From an uncultured Ruminococcus sp. (GTDB lineage Bacteria; Bacillota; Clostridia; Oscillospirales; Ruminococcaceae): a stretch of DNA of 19,503 bases. This document shows, one piece after another, positions 7,578 to 13,538 of the stretch. Position numbers and translations under genes: made by a program. How positions within the stretch are numbered: the first letter of the stretch is position 1; each line of letters begins with the position of its first letter. Location: contig CAADWP010000196.1 in NCBI GenBank assembly GCA_900752785.1, positions 1 through 19,503 of the forward strand, read 5' to 3'. The notes below the pieces were generated by a model. The model searched no databases, was not told the origin of the DNA, and saw only the letters and a program-made list of their open reading frames with translations.

Positions 7578-8048
7578 ATGACTTGTACAATCATATCAAA
7601 CAGAGCTGAATTACAGCTTGAATGCAAAAATGAAAACGAGATGCCTTATTGCGGCATTAAATTAGAACTGTATCAGATTATTATGCAGTTGTACCAGAAA
7701 GGGTATGATACATTTTATGTAAACGCTGAGTATGGCATACCGCTATGGACAGCAGAGATCATATGCAGACTGAAATCTTCTCATGATATAACGCTCAATA
7801 TTGCAATTCCACATGAAGAACAGTCAACAAACTGGGTAGAGGAATTCCGTGATCGGTACTTTCAGGTTCAATTGCTTGCCGACAGCGTAACATTTGTGAA
7901 TACACAATATTCATCAGAATGCTATCAGGAAGCTGATGAATATATGCTCCAAAACAGCGATCTCTTGTATGTGTTTGGCAGGAAACAAGATTGTCCGGAC
8001 ACGATAGATGCGGCGAAAGAGCTGAAAGTCGAAATACTTTATGCTTGA
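7578..8048 (+). CDS. Diverged SLOG/DUF1273-like protein
   Basis: A 156-residue protein that aligns by eye along its whole length with the gene before it: TFYVNAEYGIPLWTAEIICR (versus FYTGGAVGWDELAA), LNIAIPHEEQSTNW, RYFQVQLLADSVTFVNTQYS, and CYQEADEYMLQNSDLLYVFG. The ligand-site signatures are lost: the CFTGHR motif is replaced by CTIISNR, the double glycine by NAEYG, and the C-terminal SGT segment is missing. It may be a structural partner or ligand-less paralogue rather than an active copy. A GAGG-type site precedes the ATG at 7578. Its 3' end faces a leftward promoter at 8142-8170, so it may be subject to antisense transcription. Confidence 0.72.
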   Translation: MTCTIISNRAELQLECKNENEMPYCGIKLELYQIIMQLYQKGYDTFYVNAEYGIPLWTAEIICRLKSSHDITLNIAIPHEEQSTNWVEEFRDRYFQVQLLADSVTFVNTQYSSECYQEADEYMLQNSDLLYVFGRKQDCPDTIDAAKELKVEILYA

Positions 8049-8141
8049 TAACAGTTTTATCATACGGTTTGTTTGCATGATGGTGAATCAAATAATTGAT
8101 TATTAATACACGACAAATCACCTTACCTGTGATCCTTAAAA

Positions 8142-8217
8142 AGCATAACACATATCATTTTTGGTGTCAATAAAGATTGCTCGAATTGTAATCATATGGC
8201 GGTTTTATGTAATGAAA
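8142..8217 (-). promoter_or_regulatory. Leftward promoter with two 21-bp-spaced repeats, a copy of the agrB promoter
   Basis: Read on the minus strand: repeat 1 TTTCATTACAT (8207-8217), 10 bases, repeat 2 TATGATTACAA (8186-8196), 15 bases, TTGACA (8165-8170), 17 bases, TATGCT (8142-8147). The agrB promoter at 12699-12775 has the same first repeat, the same 21-base period and the same 15-base gap to TTGACA. The stretch around repeat 1 also matches: GCATTTCATTACATAAAAC occurs in both. Tandem sites two helical turns apart are what LytTR response regulators bind. The predicted start is near 8135, with transcription running left into the 3' end of the SLOG-like gene. No good ORF or terminator was found on that transcript. 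Confidence 0.7.
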
Positions 8218-8303
8218 TGCTAATGCAGGCAGATACGTTAAAAATTAAAATCGGCAGCAACGGCATCTTTTCAATCGAAATATGTAAATAAAGGCGGCAT
8301 AAA

Positions 8304-8990
8304 TTGGATAAAATAGATTATGAAACAATATATGAGCAATGTAATATTGTTTGTCCTGGAATGCGATCCGTAACAGAATGTATACAGAATAGATCAGCAG
8401 AGAACAGTAATGTAAGGAATACTGTCAAAAAACTAAAAAGCGGTGATATGTCCGCTGTAAAAAAGTTCATGGAATTACACTTGAAAACAGCATTGATAGT
8501 ATCATTGTCAGCAGCGGAAGAAAGCGGACTGCCGTTGGACGAACTGTTTTCAGAAGCCGTATTAGTCATATGGGAACGAGCTGATGATCTGGCAAATCAA
8601 CGAGTAAAAACCAGAACGTCAGTATCTTCCCTGATTCAAAAAAGGCTTAAAAAATACATATTTAAACAAAAACAAGAAAACTGCCTATCATGCGAGCTGC
8701 CAAGATGCATCGTTGTCTGTGATACAGAACGTCTGATCATGAGGAGATTATGTAAACCCGAACTGCATGAATTGATAAACAAGGCTCTCTACAGTCTGCC
8801 AAAAAGATTTGAATATATTCTGAATATGAAATACGGTATCAATAAGCGAAAATATACCGTTGATCAAATCGCAAAACAATTAAATTTATCCAAACAAAGA
8901 ATATATGTGGAAGAAAAAAATGCATTAAAGATGCTGAGAGAATCAAAAGAATATTCGGAAATGCTCAGAATATATCTTGATATGTCGTAA
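8304..8990 (+). CDS. Sigma-70-like RNA polymerase sigma factor family protein
   Basis: A 228-residue protein with a sigma region 2-like segment (about 60-100: LKTALIVSLSAAEESGLPLD then ELFSEAVLVIWERADD) and a clear sigma region 4 helix-turn-helix (about 165-212: LPKRFEYILNMKYGINKRKY, TVDQIAKQLNLSKQRIYVEE, KNALKMLR). It should bind RNA polymerase and/or promoter DNA. The TTG at 8304 was chosen because AAGGCGG lies 6 bases upstream; the next in-frame ATG is about 20 residues in and has no such site. It is followed by a small membrane-protein gene and an alpha-CTD-like gene, so three neighbours include two with transcription-apparatus folds. It is probably encoded by the mobile element; the promoters it serves are unknown. 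Confidence 0.75.
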   Translation: MDKIDYETIYEQCNIVCPGMRSVTECIQNRSAENSNVRNTVKKLKSGDMSAVKKFMELHLKTALIVSLSAAEESGLPLDELFSEAVLVIWERADDLANQRVKTRTSVSSLIQKRLKKYIFKQKQENCLSCELPRCIVVCDTERLIMRRLCKPELHELINKALYSLPKRFEYILNMKYGINKRKYTVDQIAKQLNLSKQRIYVEEKNALKMLRESKEYSEMLRIYLDMS

Positions 8991-9026
8991 TTACAAATGA
9001 TTAAACAATCAGAGGAGGAAAATCAA

Positions 9027-9128
9027 TTGCTTTTGTTCGTGTTGGGAAGTATATTTGGAGGTACTGTAGGAGTATTTGCGATGGCACTGTGTATAGCTGA
9101 TAAATATGGCGATAGAATGGAAAAATAA
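9027..9128 (+). CDS. Small DUF3789-type membrane peptide
   Basis: A 33-residue ORF starting at TTG 9027, with a strong GAGGAGG (9012-9018) 8 bases upstream. The sequence LLFVLGSIFGGTVGVFAMAL forms one hydrophobic helix with a GSIFGG glycine motif, followed by CIADKYGDRMEK. This matches the very short DUF3789 proteins found on Firmicutes conjugative elements (a single helix with G..GG.VGV..MC). The function is unknown; it probably sits in the membrane. It is 36 bases after the sigma-like gene and immediately before a terminator, so it likely closes that transcript. Confidence 0.7.
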   Translation: MLLFVLGSIFGGTVGVFAMALCIADKYGDRMEK

Positions 9129-9144
9129 CAATTGCTTCTCAGCC

Positions 9145-9180
9145 AAAAAGCTCAATCTGCAATTGCAGTTGTGCTTTTTT
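9145..9180 (+). terminator. Rho-independent terminator after the sigma/DUF3789 genes
   Basis: AAAAAGC and GCTTTTTT flank a nested palindrome centred on CTGCAATTGCAG, giving a long interrupted stem that ends in six T residues. It starts 17 bases after the stop at 9128. Confidence 0.8.
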
Positions 9181-9188
9181 ATATAAAT

Positions 9189-9220
9189 GCCGTCCGTGAG
9201 TTCTTCATTCCACGGGCGGC
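9189..9220 (+). promoter_or_regulatory. GC-rich stem-loop in the leader of the alpha-CTD-like gene
   Basis: GCCGTCCGTG (9189-9198) pairs with CACGGGCGGC (9211-9220) through 10 base pairs including one G-U, with a 12-base loop. No T-run follows, so it is not a standard terminator. It sits about 30 bases before the ATG at 9249 and could be an RNA leader structure or a protein-binding site. Confidence 0.5.
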
Positions 9221-9248
9221 GCCTCTCTGCAAAATAAAGGAGTATCGT

Positions 9249-9818
9249 ATGAAATTAAATTTGATGATCGATATAGAGCTGCCGGAAAGTGACAGAATAA
9301 AAATGTGCAGCGATATGATCGGTTTTTTCCAGAAACATCTTACTTTAACAGAAAATGAAGATACAGTTTTCAGCGTATTGAATGCTGTTCCCTTAAAGGA
9401 ATTATATGTTGCGGAATGCGGATTTCCGCAGTCACTTGTCAGATGCCTTAACGATAACGATATTTACTATATCTGCGATTTTAACGGCTATAAACTATCT
9501 CAGATTTTTAATATGCTGAACAGAAAATTTCGTTACGATGAGGTCAAAAGTTTTTTGTCTTTAATACATAATGAAATGAAAAAATACAGATTTTCCTACG
9601 CAGATAAAAATATTGATTACATGATTCCTTTGGATGAATGCGGAATGTCCGCAAGAACGGTAAACAGTCTTACCCGTGCAGGATATGTCTATATACAGGA
9701 TGTAGCATTTCACACAAAAGATGAAATATGCAAAGTACGAAACTTTGGTAAGGTAAGTAAATTTGAACTTGAACAGAAAATGATAGAATACGGGATTTGG
9801 TATTCGGACAAAGAATGA
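9249..9818 (+). CDS. Small protein with C-terminal RNA polymerase alpha-CTD-like domain
   Basis: A 189-residue protein. Residues about 126-183 (IPLDECGMSARTVNSLTRAG, YVYIQDVAFHTKDEICKVRN, FGKVSKFELEQKMIEYG) follow the alpha subunit C-terminal domain pattern closely: L..S.R....L.RAG......D......E...VRN.G..S..E...K. A weaker related helix-hairpin-helix-like segment is at about 48-106 (PLKELYVAECGFPQSLVRCL, NDNDIYYICDF). No alpha N-terminal dimerisation domain is present. In RNA polymerase this domain contacts UP elements and activators. Start 9249 is chosen because AGGAG lies 6 bases upstream; a longer reading from 9132 would run through the terminator and stem-loop. It lies behind the sigma-like gene, which suggests a related transcriptional role. 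Confidence 0.72.
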   Translation: MKLNLMIDIELPESDRIKMCSDMIGFFQKHLTLTENEDTVFSVLNAVPLKELYVAECGFPQSLVRCLNDNDIYYICDFNGYKLSQIFNMLNRKFRYDEVKSFLSLIHNEMKKYRFSYADKNIDYMIPLDECGMSARTVNSLTRAGYVYIQDVAFHTKDEICKVRNFGKVSKFELEQKMIEYGIWYSDKE

Positions 9819-9945
9819 GTTGTGGCGAGTAAAGAGATAACTTGTGAAACATTCATTAATACAACGCCCGGATGATTCGTGAATATCTCTCCGATAACGG
9901 CAGTTTAAAGTCGGTATTATTTCACTTTCAATCGCATTGGTCAGA

Positions 9946-9974
9946 TTGACAACAAGTGAAAAATGGTGTATAAT
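9946..9974 (+). promoter_or_regulatory. Perfect consensus sigma-A promoter
   Basis: TTGACA (9946-9951), 17 bases, TATAAT (9969-9974): an exact match to consensus, 26 bases before the DUF6465-like gene, so high constitutive expression is expected. The rest of 9819-9945 contains no convincing gene. Confidence 0.92.
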
Positions 9975-9999
9975 AAAAATATCTTAATAACCGGAGGCA

Positions 10000-10365
10000 G
10001 TGACAATACCAAGAAAGAAAAAAACAGAAACGGATGTAAATGAGGTCAAGGCAAATGATGTAACCAAAACAGTAAAGAAGAAACCTCTTGCAGAGACTTC
10101 TGCTCCTATAATCGCTAAAAAGCCTGTAAAGAATACTGCTAAATCCAAGGCAGCCGCTAAGAACACAACTGCCCCAAAAGAAACTGTCAAGATACAGTTT
10201 GGCAGTGATGAATATGACTTTGCAGAGATCAGAAAAGCGGTTGAAGCTGATTATAAGGGCAAAGTCAAAGGGAAAATCAAGACTGTTGAAATCTACGTCA
10301 AGCCGGAGGATAAGGCTGTTTACTATGTAATCAACTCTGATTTTTCTGATAAAATTGAACTGTAA
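10000..10365 (+). CDS. DUF6465-type basic protein
   Basis: About 120 residues. The first 60 are a highly basic, disordered Lys/Ala/Pro/Thr-rich tail (PRKKKTETDVNEVK, KKPVKNTAKSKAAAKNT). The rest is a compact domain (VKIQFGSDEYDFAEIRKAVE, then IKTVEIYVKPEDKAVYYVIN, DFSDKIEL) matching the DUF6465 family of Clostridia; the IYVKPED..AYYVIN motif is characteristic. The role is unknown; the basic tail suggests nucleic-acid contact. The start is odd: GTG 10000 leaves only 2 bases after GGAGG (9993-9997). The ATA at 10006 has ideal 8-base spacing and would give the family-like start PRKKK, so ATA may be a mutated or genuine rare start. A perfect promoter and a strong terminator frame it as a single-gene unit. 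Confidence 0.75.
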   Translation: MTIPRKKKTETDVNEVKANDVTKTVKKKPLAETSAPIIAKKPVKNTAKSKAAAKNTTAPKETVKIQFGSDEYDFAEIRKAVEADYKGKVKGKIKTVEIYVKPEDKAVYYVINSDFSDKIEL

Positions 10366-10382
10366 TCATTTAATTAGGGATA

Positions 10383-10420
10383 AAAACAAGAACAACTCAT
10401 TTAGGGTATGTTCTTGTTTT
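10383..10420 (+). terminator. Rho-independent terminator of the DUF6465-like gene
   Basis: AAAACAAGAACA (10383-10394) and TGTTCTTGTTTT (10409-10420) make a perfect 12-bp stem ending in TTTT, with the flanking A-run making it potentially bidirectional. Confidence 0.85.
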
Positions 10421-10448
10421 ATTAAGATGAAGTCGTTCAGGGGTAACT

Positions 10449-10642
10449 ATGTATAGAAAATATAAAGCAGGCGATATGCCTATATTGTAGAAAGTAAACG
10501 CTTTATCAGAGAAGTGAAGATACTGAAATTTAGCGGAGACTTGTATACGCTGCAATTTACTGACAGTGGCGGAGGAATTAAACTTCGGGAGAACAGACTA
10601 TTTTGCACAAAAGAAGAAGCAGAGCAATACGGAAAACGATAA
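10449..10642 (+). pseudogene. Frameshifted small gene of unknown function
   Basis: ATG 10449, preceded by AGGGG, opens with MYRKYKAGD and then meets TAG at 10488. One base off, the reading continues as AYIVESKRFIREVKILKFSG, then DLYTLQFTDSGGGIKLRENR and LFCTKEEAEQYGKR to a TAA at 10640. The joined product of about 64 residues resembles a small protein type seen on Firmicutes elements, with a YIVES..I.EV....G..Y...F.DSGGGI..R..RLF.T.EEA pattern. A single missing base around 10474-10479 explains the break (GATA-TGCC in place of, for example, GATACTGCC). The function is unknown. It ends 55 bases before the response regulator. Confidence 0.65.
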
Positions 10643-10697
10643 TACAAGAAGCTTGTCAACTTTACTGTTATAAAGTTATCAACGTGAGGTGAACGTA

Positions 10698-11393
10698 ATG
10701 AACATTGCAATATGTGACGACGAAAAAGTTTTTTTGAAACAACTACACATGAAAATCAACAGCCTGAAAATCCATGACTGCCAGATTTCAGAGTTTACAA
10801 GCGGTCAGGAATTACTGAGCAACTTTGTTAAAGGGATGTATGAGATCATCATACTTGATGTGGAAATGCCCGGCTTGAATGGATTGGAAACGGCGGAAAG
10901 AATACGTCATACGGACAAGTCTGTGATCATTTCCTTTTTGACAAATTATTCTGAATTTGCTGTAAAAGGATATGAAGTCGGTGCATTCCGTTATATTCTG
11001 AAAAATCAGCCTGATTATGCTTATATGGAGCAGCTTTTATCAGTTTTCGATGAGTATAATCAGAAATTCAGGACATTCACGTTCACAAATCGGAATTTAA
11101 CATTCAGTTTCAAGCTGATTCATATTCTATACTTTGAAGTACATGGCAGGAAGGTTACAATTTTTACAACATCTGGTGAAATAGAATATTATGGTGAGTT
11201 TGCTGAGATATGCAGCGAATTGCAGGAATATCATTTCGTTCAGACAAATAAGGGGATGCTGGTAAATCTCGAACACATTCAGCAGTTTGTTAAAAATGAT
11301 ATTATTCTGTCAAACGGTAAGAAAATCCAACTTGCAAGAACATACAAAGATAAAATTATTTCTGATTATCTTGAATACACTTCGGGAAGGTGA
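10698..11393 (+). CDS. agrA: LytTR-type response regulator (AgrA-like)
   Basis: A 231-residue transcription factor of the AgrA/LytR class. The receiver domain (1-115) shows the acidic pair D7-D8 in CDDEK, phospho-acceptor D54 in IILDVEMPGLNG, T82, and K102 in YILKN. The LytTR DNA-binding domain (about 128-226) includes IHILYFEVHGRKVTIFT, YHFVQTNKGMLVNLEHIQQF and LSNGKKIQLARTYKDKI. The ATG at 10698 is preferred over the GTG at 10689 because GAGG (10686-10689) lies 8 bases before it. Its stop overlaps the region where the kinase starts, so the pair is co-translated. It should bind tandem sites two turns apart, as found at 12699-12730 and 8186-8217. Confidence 0.93.
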   Translation: MNIAICDDEKVFLKQLHMKINSLKIHDCQISEFTSGQELLSNFVKGMYEIIILDVEMPGLNGLETAERIRHTDKSVIISFLTNYSEFAVKGYEVGAFRYILKNQPDYAYMEQLLSVFDEYNQKFRTFTFTNRNLTFSFKLIHILYFEVHGRKVTIFTTSGEIEYYGEFAEICSELQEYHFVQTNKGMLVNLEHIQQFVKNDIILSNGKKIQLARTYKDKIISDYLEYTSGR

Positions 11394-11398
11394 TAGTA

Positions 11399-12679
11399 TT
11401 GCTTGTTTTTGTGAAAAATTTGATAGAAGTTGGAAATATTTGCACTGAATTGCTTTTGATATTTCTCTATTTTTCCTTGCTAAGCGAAAAGAAAAACAAC
11501 AAAACTGCGATTGTTTTATCGTATCTTGGATCTGTTGTTTTAATGTCGATTTCTGTATTATTATTTGGCAACATTATAGCGAATTTTTTAGTAACAGCAA
11601 TTGTTTTAGCAATGGTTTCTTTTGTGAATTTTGAGGACAATTTGAAACATAGAGTTTTTTTGATCTTTATCTACCTTTTGATTATATCGCTTGCTGATCC
11701 GATCGTAATCGGGATACTGTATGTTGCAAATATTGGGATGCCTGACGAATTCTTGCAAAGCAGTATTGGAAGATACCTTGGTATAATCGGAACAGACATC
11801 ATATATCTCTGGCTTATCAGCTTTACACACAGATTCTTAAAGAAGCGTATTCGTGATCTTCCTGTAAGATACTGGATTCTGATAATGGTAATTCCTATAT
11901 TCAGTATTTTTATTTTACAATTTATGATTGACAGTATTATACTCAATGCTGAACACACAAACTATGTTGCTCTTTTCCTTGCAATAAGCGGAGTAGTATA
12001 CATTAACATCACAATGTTTCACCTCTTTGAAAGCTATGAAAATAATATAAAGTTGAAGTATCTTGAAAGATTGCAGCAGCAGGAACAGGAAAACTATACT
12101 ATGCTTGCCCTTACGCATAAGCAGATGAGAGAATTCAAGCATGACATAGAAAATCAATTTTCTGTACTGCATGACTTATTGGAATCGGATAAAACAGAAA
12201 AAGCCTTGAAATATCTTGATACGCTTAGCGGATTTGTAAGGCATTCAAACTGTTTGTGTCATACCGGAAACAATGCTGTGGATTCCATTGTAAACACGAA
12301 AGGTTCTCTTGCCCAGACTTATGGCATTGAATTTATATGCAGAGTAAACATTGTTTCGGAAATGAAAGCGGATGAAATGGAATTATGCCGTATTCTTGGC
12401 AACGGACTGGATAATGCAATTGAAGCTTGTGAAAGATTGGAAAATGCCAAAAAACATATTTTGTTTAGCATCAGTGAAGATAAAGATAATCTTTATATCT
12501 CTATCTCCAATACTTCTGATAGAGTTGACACCGAGAATTTATCTACCAAGAAAAAAACAGGTATGCACGGAATCGGAGTAAATAGTATAAAATCATCGGT
12601 GGAACGACTGAAAGGAGTTGTAAAATTCAGTTATAAGGATAGTATTTTTAAGCTGAATATAGTCGTGCCGAACGATTAA
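11399..12679 (+). CDS. agrC: AgrC-like sensor histidine kinase
   Basis: A 426-residue membrane kinase of the AgrC/GHKL group (HPK10). Six or so hydrophobic segments fill residues 1-210 and would sense a peptide outside the cell. A coiled-coil linker (KYLERLQQQEQENYTML) leads to the phospho-acceptor His in REFKHDIENQF, the N box GNGLDNAIEAC and the G box GMHGIGVNSI. TTG 11399 was chosen because GGGAAGG sits 8 bases upstream. The in-frame GTG at 11390 abuts that ribosome site and would add only 3 residues. By layout it receives the peptide(s) made by the agrB-agrD genes just downstream and phosphorylates the LytTR regulator. Confidence 0.93.
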   Translation: MLVFVKNLIEVGNICTELLLIFLYFSLLSEKKNNKTAIVLSYLGSVVLMSISVLLFGNIIANFLVTAIVLAMVSFVNFEDNLKHRVFLIFIYLLIISLADPIVIGILYVANIGMPDEFLQSSIGRYLGIIGTDIIYLWLISFTHRFLKKRIRDLPVRYWILIMVIPIFSIFILQFMIDSIILNAEHTNYVALFLAISGVVYINITMFHLFESYENNIKLKYLERLQQQEQENYTMLALTHKQMREFKHDIENQFSVLHDLLESDKTEKALKYLDTLSGFVRHSNCLCHTGNNAVDSIVNTKGSLAQTYGIEFICRVNIVSEMKADEMELCRILGNGLDNAIEACERLENAKKHILFSISEDKDNLYISISNTSDRVDTENLSTKKKTGMHGIGVNSIKSSVERLKGVVKFSYKDSIFKLNIVVPND

Positions 12680-12698
12680 AATATTTTACGATAATGCA

Positions 12699-12775
12699 TT
12701 TCATTACATAAAACGCCACTTTCATTACATTTGGAACAAAATCCCTTGACAGTAATTAATATCATGTGCTATGAT
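12699..12775 (+). promoter_or_regulatory. agrB promoter with tandem LytTR-type binding repeats
   Basis: Two exact copies of TTTCATTACAT (12699-12709 and 12720-12730) have a 21-base period. Fifteen bases later come TTGACA (12746-12751), an 18-base spacer and TATGAT (12770-12775). Repeats on one DNA face upstream of a suboptimal promoter are the arrangement used by AgrA-like activators, so positive autoregulation is predicted. The same layout is found at 8142-8217 on the other strand. Confidence 0.8.
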
Positions 12776-12796
12776 TTTTGCAGGAAGTGATCAGAA

Positions 12797-13381
12797 ATGA
12801 TTTCTAAACTTGCAAAAAACATAGCACATTTTTTTGTGGTGCAAAAAATAGTTGAAGAACCCAAAGAAGCGATATATGCTTATGGTATGGAACTGCTGCT
12901 ATCAGATGTACTGAACGCTCTTATCGTCTTGCTGATTTCTTTAATTTCCCACACACTGCCTGCGGTGATTGTATTTACAGCCGTATTTATGGGATTAAGG
13001 AAATTTGTGGGGGGGTATCATGCAAACAGCCATTTGAGCTGTATGTTTACGCTGGTCGTTGTAATGCTTATTTTTTCATATGGTATCTGCAATGTACCAG
13101 AGAAATATGCATGGGTTGTCAGTATAGGATTTGTAGTTATCTCAATACCTGTTGTTTTCAACATTGCACCCGTTCCTCATCCGAATAAACCTGTGTCAGA
13201 TGAAAAAAAAGTAAAGTTAAAAAAACATAGCAGAATTTTTATTTTGCTTCTGTCGATGCTTTCTTTCACGCTAATAATATTAAGGCTTAATACAATTAGT
13301 CTGTATGTATCAAGCGGAATATTTCTATCAGCGTTTGCAGCGGTTATGGGGAGTCGTTTGAATCGAGGTGATGAGTGTTAA
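12797..13381 (+). CDS. agrB: AgrB-like autoinducer-processing membrane peptidase
   Basis: A 194-residue membrane cysteine endopeptidase that cuts the C-terminal tail of AgrD and forms the thiolactone ring. The family signature is GLRKFVGGYHANSHLSC, with catalytic H75 and C82. Four to five further hydrophobic stretches follow, and the conserved PVPHPNKP segment lies in the central loop. AGGAAG (12782-12787) is 9 bases before the ATG. The last 11 bases overlap the first autoinducer gene. Two different precursors follow, so this single AgrB probably processes both. Confidence 0.95.
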   Translation: MISKLAKNIAHFFVVQKIVEEPKEAIYAYGMELLLSDVLNALIVLLISLISHTLPAVIVFTAVFMGLRKFVGGYHANSHLSCMFTLVVVMLIFSYGICNVPEKYAWVVSIGFVVISIPVVFNIAPVPHPNKPVSDEKKVKLKKHSRIFILLLSMLSFTLIILRLNTISLYVSSGIFLSAFAAVMGSRLNRGDEC

Positions 13382-13538
13382 AGACGAAAGGGAGAAAAGA
13401 TGTATTCTGGCGATTGTAATTCTTGCTCTTATAAGACTGGTGTTGTATCTTACAAATGGCAGTGTTTGCGGATTCACGTTCTATCAGCCGAAAGAACCTG
13501 ATTTACATAAGCTGTTTGAAAGGAGGAATTTGGAATGA
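13371..13538 (+). CDS. agrD: AgrD-like cyclic lactone autoinducer precursor 1
   Basis: A 55-residue precursor overlapping the end of agrB (ATG 13371; a GTG at 13368 is also possible) and the start of the second precursor by 4 bases (ATGA). After a charged MSVKDEREKR head comes a hydrophobic helix (CILAIVILALIRLVLYL), then NGSVCGFTFYQPKEPDLHKL. Aligned to S. aureus AgrD through its tail proline, the ring would be the five residues C-G-F-T-F, with the Cys 10 and the last ring residue 6 positions before the Pro of KEP. The YQPKEP tail is typical of clostridial cyclic lactone autoinducers. GAGG at 13365-13368 lies only 2 bases before the ATG, so initiation probably relies on coupling to agrB. Confidence 0.8.
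   Translation: MSVKDEREKRCILAIVILALIRLVLYLTNGSVCGFTFYQPKEPDLHKLFERRNLE

Noticed and set aside
7795..8151. 118-codon minus-strand ORF downstream of the leftward promoter
   Set aside because: Its start codon overlaps the -10 box and it is mostly antisense to the SLOG-like gene, with no family-like content or ribosome site; more likely the transcript is non-coding.
9572..9585. Another possible LytTR-type site (ACATAATGAAATG) within the alpha-CTD-like gene
   Set aside because: Single imperfect copy inside coding sequence with no partner repeat 21 bases away and no promoter.
9874..9951. 25-codon ORF MIREYLSDNGSLKSVLFHFQ...
   Set aside because: Weak ribosome site, overlaps the -35 box of the next gene and has no recognisable family; may be a remnant but cannot be supported.
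13400..13500. ORF starting ATG 13400 with a good AAGGGAG site (MYSGDCNSCSYKTG...)
   Set aside because: It lies in another frame inside autoinducer precursor 1, whose CGFTFYQPKEP core and 4-base overlap with precursor 2 are far more convincing.
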